Shown here: positions 42,250 to 48,454 of the stretch, piece after piece
How the letters are laid out: every line of letters starts with the position of its first letter
Position numbering within the stretch: the stretch's first letter is position 1
NCBI GenBank assembly: GCA_017935625.1
Contig: JAGBHC010000035.1
Coordinates: 1-48,454 of the forward strand
Direction: 5' to 3'
DNA length: 48,454 nt
DNA from: Rikenellaceae bacterium
Lineage (GTDB): Bacteria > Bacteroidota > Bacteroidia > Bacteroidales > Rikenellaceae
The notes under the pieces: generated by a model
What the model saw: only the letters and a program-made list of their open reading frames with translations
Told to the model about the DNA's origin: nothing
Database searches by the model: none
Position numbers and translations under genes: made by a program

Positions 42250-43407
42250 CTATTTATCCGGGGTCTGTCCGCCGACGGCTCCCCGCAGTTCGTCCACCAT
42301 GCGCCGTGCGAAACGGGCGCTGGCTCCGCTGCCGCCCACCTTGCGGCGCAGCACTTCGTAATCGGAAAGCATCCGGGCGCGTTGGCTTCCCCCCTCGAGA
42401 ACGGAGCGCAGCTCGGCCTCGGCCTCCTCCACCCCCAGTCCCGACTGGATTATCTCCCGCACCACCTCGCACCCCATAATCAGGTTCACCAGCGAAATGA
42501 ACGGAATCTTGAGCAGCAGGCGCCCGGCCGCGATGGTAAAACGGTTGGTGCGGTAGAAGACCACCTCGGGCGTGCCTATCAGCGCGGTTTCGAGCGTGGC
42601 GGTGCCGGAGGTGACCACCGCCGCTTCGGCATAGGCCAGCAGCGGATAGGTGCAGTCGCGCACGCAGCGCACGCCGGTGCCGTCCAGCATCCGGTCGTAG
42701 AGCTTCCGCTCAATCCACGACACCCCCGCCACCACGAACTGCCGGTCGGGGAAGCGGGCCGCCAGACGAACCATCAGCGGCAGGTTGTACTCTATCTCCG
42801 CCCGGCGGCTTCCGGCGAGCAGGGCCACCACGGGACGGGCAGGGTCCAGCCCCCACTGCGCGAAGAACTGCTCCCGCGACGGAATCTCCGCCATCTGCTG
42901 CTCGACGGCATCCACCAGCGGATTCCCCTCGAAAACGGGCTCGACGCCCCGCCGGCGGAAGTATTCGATTTCGAAGGGGAAGATGATGAAAAGCCGGTCC
43001 ACGTATTTGCGAATCAGCTTGACACGGCTCTCCTTCCAGGCCCACACCTTCGGCGAGATGTAATAGAACACCTTCAGGCCGTGCTCGTGGGCGTATTCGG
43101 CCATCTTGAAGTTGAAGCCGGGATAGTCGATGAGTATCAGCACGTCGGGACGATACTCCATGAAATCCCTGCGGCACCGTTTGATTTGGGCCGTGATGGT
43201 GCGCAAATTGGCGAGTACCTGCGTGATGCCGAAAAACGATGTCTCCTTGTAGTGGGTCACCAGATTGGCGGCACCGCCCACGGCGGCCATCCGGTCGCCG
43301 CCCCAGAACCGGAACCGGGCCTGCGAATCGCAGCGGCGGATTTCCTTCATCAGATTCGCCCCGTGCAGGTCGCCCGACGCCTCGCCCGCTATGAGATAGT
43401 ATTTCAT
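42250..43407 (-). CDS. lpxB: Lipid-A-disaccharide synthase
   Basis: Joins UDP-2,3-diacylglucosamine and lipid X to the tetraacyldisaccharide 1-phosphate in lipid A synthesis, at the inner face of the cytoplasmic membrane. The 385-residue GT19 enzyme begins YLIAGEASGDLHGANLM and has FWGGDRM, DYPGFNFKMAEYA, YYISPKVWAWKESR, FIFPFE, VALLAGSRRAEIE and TSGTATLETAL. The start MKYYLIAGEA at 43407 is chosen over a frame 10 codons longer. It is first in a five-gene reverse run (lpxB, FAH hydrolase, maf, S46 peptidase, pyrF), with a promoter at 43638-43668. Confidence 0.95.
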   Translation of the reverse strand: MKYYLIAGEASGDLHGANLMKEIRRCDSQARFRFWGGDRMAAVGGAANLVTHYKETSFFGITQVLANLRTITAQIKRCRRDFMEYRPDVLILIDYPGFNFKMAEYAHEHGLKVFYYISPKVWAWKESRVKLIRKYVDRLFIIFPFEIEYFRRRGVEPVFEGNPLVDAVEQQMAEIPSREQFFAQWGLDPARPVVALLAGSRRAEIEYNLPLMVRLAARFPDRQFVVAGVSWIERKLYDRMLDGTGVRCVRDCTYPLLAYAEAAVVTSGTATLETALIGTPEVVFYRTNRFTIAAGRLLLKIPFISLVNLIMGCEVVREIIQSGLGVEEAEAELRSVLEGGSQRARMLSDYEVLRRKVGGSGASARFARRMVDELRGAVGGQTPDK

Positions 43408-43637
43408 GGTTCGTACTTCTTTCAAACTTAGAATCAAATATTCAGTTTCTCATTCTTCTTTGCTTCGGAGGAAATGAAATACTATCCCGTTTTCACATTC
43501 CCCCTGAATCCCCCTTTGACAAAGGGGGACTTTGCACTTGCAGTGCAGGCGGTCGCCCCCTCGGTCCCGGGTGTCACAACTCCGCGTCTCCTTTTCGCAA
43601 CCGGAATCCGCGGCGGCCGTATGCCCCGGCAACCACA
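43408..43637. other. lpxB leader region with C5T3/A3G5 hairpin
   Basis: The stretch ahead of lpxB holds two small hairpins: CCCCCTTT (43510-43517) / AAAGGGGG (43521-43528) with loop GAC, and GCACT (43534-43538) / AGTGC (43542-43546). The first is the same kind of element as in the repeats ahead of clpB. No gene seen. Confidence 0.6.
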
Positions 43638-43720
43638 CAAAGATAGCAATATGCAAGGGCAAAAACAAACTTGCCCCTATTTTGCCGGGCGGGAGTATCC
43701 GAGACAAAATCAAAGAGAGT
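43638..43720 (-). repeat. Promoter-bearing repeat module, lpxB copy
   Basis: A single diverged copy of the 74-bp lysS repeat in the same orientation, with -7 TATCTTTG (43638-43645), 20 bases, and -33 TTG (43666-43668) on the reverse strand. Shared parts further out are TTTTGCCG.GCG.GAGTATC and GAGACnAAnTCAAAGAG. A stem GGGCAA (43657-43662) / TTGCCC (43671-43676) is present. It would give an lpxB leader of about 230 bases. Confidence 0.75.
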
Positions 43721-43749
43721 GCCCCGACCGCAAACCGCCGGATATTCGA

Positions 43750-43785
43750 AATCCCGGGCATCCGCCGACGTGGGTGCCCGGGATT
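43750..43785 (-). terminator. Hairpin after tyrS
   Basis: Perfect 11-bp stem AATCCCGGGCA (43750-43760) / TGCCCGGGATT (43775-43785), 22 bases after the tyrS stop. It is likely a terminator, though the T-run behind it on the reverse strand is poor. Confidence 0.65.
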
Positions 43786-43806
43786 CGCGATTCGCTGCCT
43801 CCCCGG

Positions 43807-45096
43807 TTACTCTACGGTCACCAGGTAGTAGTTCTTCTTGCCCTTCTGCACCAGCAGGAACTTGCCGGCGATGAGGTCGGCCTCGGTGACGGTCCGCATC
43901 GGGTCGGTCACCTTCTCCTTGTTGAGCGATACGCCGCCGCCCTGAATCAGCTTGCGGGTTTCGCCCTTGCTGGGGAAGATGGCGCACTTCTCCGCCGCCA
44001 AATCCACGAAGCTCAACCCCTGCGCCAGGTCGCCGCGCGACAGGGTAAAGCCCGGAACGCCCTCGAACACCTGCAGCAGCGTCTGTTCGTCGAGACGGTG
44101 CAGGGCCTCGGCCGTCGCTCCGCCGAAGAGTATCGACGACGCCTCGACCGCCTTCTCGTAGTCCTCCTTCGAGTGAATCATGGTAGTTATCTCGCGGGCC
44201 AGCACCTTCTGCAACTTGCGCTCGTGGGGTGCGGCTTCGTGCTCGGCGATGAGCGCCTCGACGGTGGCACGGTCCAGCAGCGTGAAGATGCGGATATAGG
44301 AACGGGCATCCTCGTCGCTGACATTGAGCCAGAACTGATAGAACTTGTAGGGCGAGGTGTAGCGCGGGTCGAGCCACACGTTTCCGCTCTCGGTCTTGCC
44401 GAACTTGGTGCCGTCGGCCTTCTTGATGAGCGGACAGGTGATGGCATAGGCCTCGCCGCCCAGCTTGCGGCGGATGAGCTCGGTGCCGGTGGTGATGTTG
44501 CCCCACTGGTCGGAACCGCCCAGCTGGATTTTGCAGCCCAGGGTCTGGTAGAGATGCAGGAAGTCGTAACCCTGCACCAGCTGATAGGAGAACTCGGTGA
44601 ACGACATGCCGTCGCCCTCGCCGTTGAAGCGCTTCTTGACCGAATCCTTGGCCATCATGTAGTTCACGGTTATCAGCTTGCCGATGTCGCGGATGAAATC
44701 GAGGAACGAGAACTCCTTCATCCAGTCGTAGTTATTGACCATCACCGCCGCGTTGGGCGCATCGCTTTCGAAGTCTATCAGCTTGGAAAGCTGTTTTTTG
44801 ATGGCCTCCTGATTGTGACGCAGGGTGGCCTCGTCCAGCAGATTCCGCTCCTGCGACTTGCCGCTGGGGTCGCCAATCATGCCCGTGGCGCCGCCCACCA
44901 GCGCTACGGGACGGTGGCCGCACCGCTGGAAGTGTTTGAGAATCATAACACCTACCAGGTGTCCTATATGGAGCGAATCGGCCGTCGGGTCGATACCCAG
45001 ATAGGCAGTGGTCATCTCTTTGTCCAACTGCTCTTTGGCTCCGGGCATCATGTCGTGAATCATGCCTCTCCACTCAAGTTCTTCTACAAAATTCAT
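43807..45096 (-). CDS. tyrS: Tyrosyl-tRNA synthetase
   Basis: Class I synthetase charging tRNA-Tyr (429 residues). The HIGH motif is [10 protein letters not shown], the tyrosine-binding [11 protein letters not shown] is clear, and the KMSKS equivalent is [10 protein letters not shown]. The C-terminal S4-like RNA-binding domain (about 365-429, with [13 protein letters not shown]) is complete. Its promoter box TATCTTTG (reverse strand, 45145-45152) lies in the gap after dnaX, so tyrS can be transcribed apart from dnaX although they are only 61 bases apart. Confidence 0.97.
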   Translation of the reverse strand: MNFVEELEWRGMIHDMMPGAKEQLDKEMTTAYLGIDPTADSLHIGHLVGVMILKHFQRCGHRPVALVGGATGMIGDPSGKSQERNLLDEATLRHNQEAIKKQLSKLIDFESDAPNAAVMVNNYDWMKEFSFLDFIRDIGKLITVNYMMAKDSVKKRFNGEGDGMSFTEFSYQLVQGYDFLHLYQTLGCKIQLGGSDQWGNITTGTELIRRKLGGEAYAITCPLIKKADGTKFGKTESGNVWLDPRYTSPYKFYQFWLNVSDEDARSYIRIFTLLDRATVEALIAEHEAAPHERKLQKVLAREITTMIHSKEDYEKAVEASSILFGGATAEALHRLDEQTLLQVFEGVPGFTLSRGDLAQGLSFVDLAAEKCAIFPSKGETRKLIQGGGVSLNKEKVTDPMRTVTEADLIAGKFLLVQKGKKNYYLVTVE

Positions 45097-45144
45097 CGTC
45101 TGATTATCTTATTTATTGATTAATTGCTTCTGTGGTTCCGCCTG

Positions 45145-45152
45145 CAAAGATA
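45145..45152 (-). promoter_or_regulatory. -7 box of tyrS
   Basis: Reverse-strand TATCTTTG about 50 bases ahead of the tyrS ATG (45096), just behind the dnaX stop at 45158. No good -33 partner was found. Confidence 0.55.
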
Positions 45153-45157
45153 CGATT

Positions 45158-47143
45158 TTATTCGATATCGAGCTCCATCGCCTTGCGCAGAAGGGTCAGG
45201 TTGGCGTTTTTGTCGGTCAGGTATTTGAGCCGGTCCTCCACCTTGATGGGTTTGGCGGCACGCATCTGCTCCCTCAGCTCCACTTCCAGCTGCAGCGCCC
45301 CCTCGATACGGGCCGTGTCGCACAGCAGCGAGAGGATTTCGGCACGGTTCCGCAAAATCTCCTCGCGCAAATCGGCCGACGGAACCGCCACGCAGACCTT
45401 ATCTCCGTGAACCTCCATCGCATTGAAGGCCATGGCGATGCGCGGACGTTCGCGGTGCAGGGCCTCGATAAAGCGCTCGCGGGCCGCCGCTATCTTCTCC
45501 TCGCTGCGAGGGTCGGCATGTCCGGCCGAACTCTCGTCCGACGCCTCGTCCGGCCGGACATCGGCCGCAGCGGCATCCCCCTTTTTCATGTTGAGAATGG
45601 AAGCTATCGAGTTGCCCGATATGGAGTGCAGCGGAGTGCCCGACACCGCAGGACGCGCCTGGGAAGCCGCCGGCGCCGCGGAACTCCTGTCCGGCACGCG
45701 AACGCCCGGTGCAGGGGCAGCCGGTGCGGACTGCGGCGCGGCAGGCCGAGGTGCGGAGGATTGAGGCGCAGAGGATTGAGACATGGAAGATTGAGCCGCA
45801 GCCGGTTGTGGGGCCGCGGAGTGGTTTGAAGCGGGTTGCGGCGCCGGAGCGGACGGGACGGGACGGGGCACGGCGCCTGCCGCGGCACCCTCCGCCGGAC
45901 GGGAGGAGATTCCGGCCGGAGCACCCGAACCGCCGGACGCCGAAGGCGCACCGGCCGGTGCAGAAGTCGGAGCAGCAGCGGTCGTTCCGCCTGCCGCACC
46001 GGCCTTTCCCAGAGGGGGCAAGGCCGGGGTCAGCTCCCCGTCATCGTTTTTTTTTTGACCGAGACCGCAAAGTTTCATCAGGCCCAGCTCCACGTTGAGG
46101 CGCTGGTTGGTCGCCGTCTTCAGTGAGCCGTCCAGCGCAGTGAGCAGGGCGATGGCCTCGAAGAGCATCGGCACGGAGCACAGAGCCGCCTGCGCCTTGT
46201 ATTTGTCGAGCAGCGAACCCGTCGCCTCCAGCAGCGGGGCCGTCTGGGGATTCTTGCACACGAGCAGGTCGCGGAAGTGGCCGTTGAGCCCGGCCATGAA
46301 AATCTGTCCGCTGAAGCCGTTGCGCAGCACCTCGTCGAAGAGAAGCAGCGCCCGCGGATAGTCACCGGCCAGAATCGCCGAAGTGACATCGAAGTAGGTG
46401 TCGTAGTCGAGCACGTTGAGCGTCGCGGCCACCTGCTTGAACCGCAGCTCGCTGCCGCAGAACGAGACCGCCTTGTCGAACATCGACAGCGCGTCGCGCA
46501 TGCCGCCGTCGGCCTTGCGGGCGATGAGGTTCAGCGACTGGTCGTCGTAGCTCACCCCCTCCGAATCGGCTATATATCTGAGGTATTCCACACCGTCCTC
46601 CACCCGGATGCGGTTGAAGTCGAAAATCTGACAGCGCGAGAGGATGGTGGGGATGATTTTATGCTTTTCGGTCGTGGCCAGAATGAAGACGGCATGGGCG
46701 GGCGGCTCCTCCAGCGTCTTGAGAAACGCATTGAAGGCGGCCTGCGAAAGCATGTGCACCTCGTCGATGATATAGACGCTGTAACGACCTATCTGCGGCG
46801 GGATTCTCACCTGCTCGATAAGCTGCCGGATATCCTCCACCGAGTTGTTGGATGCGGCGTCGAGCTCGTGGATGTTGAAGCTGCGCCCCTGGTCGAAACT
46901 CCGGCACGACTCGCACTCGCCACACGCCTCGTTATCGACCGGAGAGAGGCAGTTGATGGCTTTGGCGAAGATGCGGGCGCAGGTGGTCTTGCCCACTCCC
47001 CGCGGACCGCAGAAGAGATAGGCGTGGGCCAGCTGCCCGCGTGCGATGGCGTTTTTCAGCGTGTTGGTCACATGGCTCTGACCCACAACCGAAACGAAGG
47101 TCGCGGGACGATATTTTCTGGCACTGACGATAAATTCACTCAT
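45158..47143 (-). CDS. dnaX: DNA polymerase III subunits gamma/tau
   Basis: Clamp-loader ATPase of the replicative polymerase (661 residues from MSEFIVSARKYRP). Walker A GPRGVGKT (46-53), zinc ligands Cys65, Cys74, Cys77 and Cys80, Walker B YIIDEVHML and the SRC sensor motif form domains I-II; domain III ends near LMKLCGLG (about 362). Then follow a run of ten A (codons 363-366, Gln-Lys-Lys-Asn), an Ala/Pro/Ser-rich linker (about 370-530) and a C-terminal tau domain that would bind polymerase. A frame slip at the A-run would end translation almost at once and give a gamma form. The start at 47143 is preferred over 47191 because the -7 box at 47152-47159 lies between them. Confidence 0.96.
   Translation of the reverse strand: MSEFIVSARKYRPATFVSVVGQSHVTNTLKNAIARGQLAHAYLFCGPRGVGKTTCARIFAKAINCLSPVDNEACGECESCRSFDQGRSFNIHELDAASNNSVEDIRQLIEQVRIPPQIGRYSVYIIDEVHMLSQAAFNAFLKTLEEPPAHAVFILATTEKHKIIPTILSRCQIFDFNRIRVEDGVEYLRYIADSEGVSYDDQSLNLIARKADGGMRDALSMFDKAVSFCGSELRFKQVAATLNVLDYDTYFDVTSAILAGDYPRALLLFDEVLRNGFSGQIFMAGLNGHFRDLLVCKNPQTAPLLEATGSLLDKYKAQAALCSVPMLFEAIALLTALDGSLKTATNQRLNVELGLMKLCGLGQKKNDDGELTPALPPLGKAGAAGGTTAAAPTSAPAGAPSASGGSGAPAGISSRPAEGAAAGAVPRPVPSAPAPQPASNHSAAPQPAAAQSSMSQSSAPQSSAPRPAAPQSAPAAPAPGVRVPDRSSAAPAASQARPAVSGTPLHSISGNSIASILNMKKGDAAAADVRPDEASDESSAGHADPRSEEKIAAARERFIEALHRERPRIAMAFNAMEVHGDKVCVAVPSADLREEILRNRAEILSLLCDTARIEGALQLEVELREQMRAAKPIKVEDRLKYLTDKNANLTLLRKAMELDIE
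46041..46057 (-). promoter_or_regulatory. Poly-A slippery site in dnaX
   Basis: The mRNA reads CAA AAA AAA AAC GAT GAC (ten A, 46047-46056). In the -1 frame the codons become AAA CGA TGA, a stop two codons later; in the +1 frame ACG ATG ACG GGG AGC TGA. A stem-loop CCGGCCTT / AAGGCCGG (46027-46020 and 46006-45999) lies 19 bases downstream in the mRNA. Slippage would produce a protein of about 367 residues. Confidence 0.75.
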
Positions 47144-47151
47144 ACTATTTG

Positions 47152-47159
47152 CAAAGGTA
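47152..47159 (-). promoter_or_regulatory. -7 box of dnaX
   Basis: Reverse-strand TACCTTTG ends 8 bases ahead of the A of the dnaX ATG at 47143, so the transcript would have only a few bases of leader. Confidence 0.5.
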
Positions 47160-47243
47160 ACAACATTCCGCGAAAAACTGCGCATCCGCACTCCAAAAAT
47201 CGCCTGCGGACCGGGGCCGCACGCACCCCCGGCGCACCGTATT

Positions 47244-47290
47244 CATGCCATTTTGACAGTCTAAAAATCGCCCGCATGCCACTTTGACAG
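47244..47290. repeat. Short direct repeat ATGCCAyTTTGACAG
   Basis: Two 16-base copies (47244-47259 and 47275-47290) differing at one base, 31 bases apart, in the gene-free stretch between dnaX and clpB. A small hairpin GCCCG/CGGGC (47297-47310) follows. The rest of 47311-47610 is purine-rich on the forward strand and shows no gene. Confidence 0.6.
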
Positions 47291-47610
47291 CCGATTGCCC
47301 GCTTTCGGGCGTTGGCATCCATTTTGCGCCCACCCCTATCGCATTCCGCCATTGGAAAGGAGGGCGGAAAAGCAAAGACGAAGTTCCGGAAACCGGGCCG
47401 AAAGGAGCGGTCCGAAAAGAGACGCGGCGCCGCACCGGAATCCGGAAAGAGTGCCGCCGCAGCCCCTCCCCGAAAGGACGAAACGGAGAAGGGGCGGAAC
47501 GGATTCGCAACCCGCAGGGGTTCCGGAGACGGACCGAAAAAAAGAGAAGAGTCCCCAAAAAACAATCAACCGAAGAGAAGAGTCGAAAAAACGAAAAACG
47601 AACGACCGGA

Positions 47611-47898
47611 CCGCCCGACAGGGCGAATCCCCCTTTCCCAAAGGGGGAGAAAGGGGGAATGCAGGAATGGAATATGTGAATAGGTTCCTCACGACCTGCA
47701 AAGGCCCCGGAAACGGTTCACGAAACAAGAAGCGACAAAGGACAAACAACAGAACCGCCCGACAGGGCGAATCCCCCTTTCCCAAAGGGGGAGAAAAGGG
47801 GAATGCAGGAATGGAATATGTGAATATGTTTTCCACGACCTGCAAAGGCCCCGGAAACGGTTCACGAAACGAAAAGCAACAAAGGACAAACAACAGAA
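47611..47898 (+). repeat. 144-bp tandem duplication ahead of clpB
   Basis: Two full copies (47611-47754, 47755-47898), nearly identical, ending three bases before the clpB ATG. Each begins CCGCCCGACAGGGCGAATC, contains a hairpin CCCCCTTT-CCC-AAAGGGGG and then a CCTGCAAAGGCCCCGGAAACG block, and ends with AAAGGACAAACAACAGAAC. Differences cluster in the middle (AATAGGTTCCTC against AATATGTTTTCC) and near GAAACAAGAAGCG. Confidence 0.9.
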
Positions 47899-47901
47899 CA
47901 T

Positions 47902-48454
47902 ATGAACATAAACACATTAACAATCAAGGCGCAGGAGGCATTGCAAAGTGCGATATCCCTTGCGCAGCAGAATGGCAACCAGGCCGTCGAGCCGCTGCAC
48001 ATTCTGTCGGCTGTTATCGCCGAGGACGACTCCCTGGGAGCTTTCCTCCTGGGTCGTGTAGGCGTCAATGTCAAAGCCGTTCGCACCGAGGTGCAGGGGG
48101 CGCTGGCCGCGCTTCCCAAAGTGTCGGGCGGCAACGGCGAGCAGTATTTCGCCCAGGAGGCTTCGCGGATGATTCAGCGGGCGGTGGATTTCACCAAGAA
48201 CTTCGGCGACAAATACGCCTCGGTGGAGCACCTGCTGCTGGCCGCCGTAGCGGAGAGAGGAACCGCCTCGGACATCCTCAAACGCGCCGGAGCCACCGAG
48301 AAGGAGCTCACGGCGGCCATCCGCGAGTTCCGCAAGGGCTCGACGGTGGACAGCCAGACCTCCGACCAGGAGTTCGACGCGCTGGGCAAATACGCCGTAA
48401 ACCTCAACCAGCAGGCCCGCGACGGCAAACTCGACCCCGTCATCGGCCGCGACG
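47902..48454 (+). CDS. clpB: ClpB disaggregase, 3' truncated by window edge
   Basis: Start of the AAA+ chaperone that, with DnaK, dissolves protein aggregates after heat stress. Only the first 184 residues are in the window: the N-terminal double Clp repeat (LTIKAQEALQSAISLAQQ, VEPLHILSAVIAEDD, then VEHLLLAAVAERGTASDIL), and the linker up to GKYAVNLNQQARDGKLDPVIGRD, which leads into the first AAA+ domain. Walker motifs lie beyond the edge. The start is the ATG at 47902 (MNINTLTIKAQEAL). The tandem 144-bp repeat ends directly upstream, so the repeat supplies the whole leader. Confidence 0.95.
   Translation, partial: MNINTLTIKAQEALQSAISLAQQNGNQAVEPLHILSAVIAEDDSLGAFLLGRVGVNVKAVRTEVQGALAALPKVSGGNGEQYFAQEASRMIQRAVDFTKNFGDKYASVEHLLLAAVAERGTASDILKRAGATEKELTAAIREFRKGSTVDSQTSDQEFDALGKYAVNLNQQARDGKLDPVIGRD

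Overview
The window is a GC-rich, gene-dense chromosomal segment of a Bacteroidota bacterium. The evidence is the promoter grammar (TTG or TTTG, about 20 bases, then TAnnTTTG), lipoproteins with Bacteroidota-type signals, DUF4493 and PCMD-domain surface proteins, an S46 dipeptidyl-peptidase, and a lysyl-tRNA synthetase with a C-terminal extension. High GC together with an MqnD (futalosine-route) gene makes an Alistipes-like Rikenellaceae the likeliest host; that is inference. No tRNA or rRNA gene, CRISPR array, transposase or integrase was seen.

Layout. 1-3832: end of trxB, then a LuxE-like acyl-protein synthetase, a Stealth-type sugar phosphotransferase and a family 2 glycosyltransferase, all forward. 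4001-5574: a promoter module, then folE and cutC. 5548-9566 (reverse): an alpha-L-fucosidase coupled through ATGA to a large transglutaminase-domain lipoprotein. 9801-21194: two divergent operons of DUF4493/PCMD lipoproteins and one outer-membrane barrel protein, fired from a 689-base intergenic region; this is the main accessory locus. 21273-25446: a Ca2+/Na+ antiporter, then a cobalamin riboswitch in front of the anaerobic ribonucleotide reductase operon nrdDG. 25731-28501: HAD phosphatase, rplY, pth (TTG start, with a terminator-like hairpin inside it) and mqnD.

28482-36187 (reverse): LPS-kinase-like protein, tpiA, lysS, an RluA-family pseudouridine synthase, cdd, a SIMPL protein and rlmD. 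36277-37630 (forward): an MBL hydrolase and trmD. 37927-43407 (reverse): a probable operon lpxB, FAH-family hydrolase, maf, S46 peptidase, pyrF. 43807-47143 (reverse): tyrS and dnaX. 47902-end: start of clpB.

Most of the window is housekeeping (translation, nucleotide metabolism, envelope). The points most worth a second look are: (1) a run of ten A in dnaX, exactly between the clamp-loader core and the tau tail, with stop codons waiting in both alternative frames; (2) the B12 riboswitch ahead of nrdDG; (3) the divergent DUF4493/PCMD surface-lipoprotein locus; (4) a hairpin-bearing promoter module of about 75-80 bases that recurs ahead of folE, lysS (as 2.7 tandem copies) and lpxB; and (5) a 144-base tandem duplication directly ahead of clpB.
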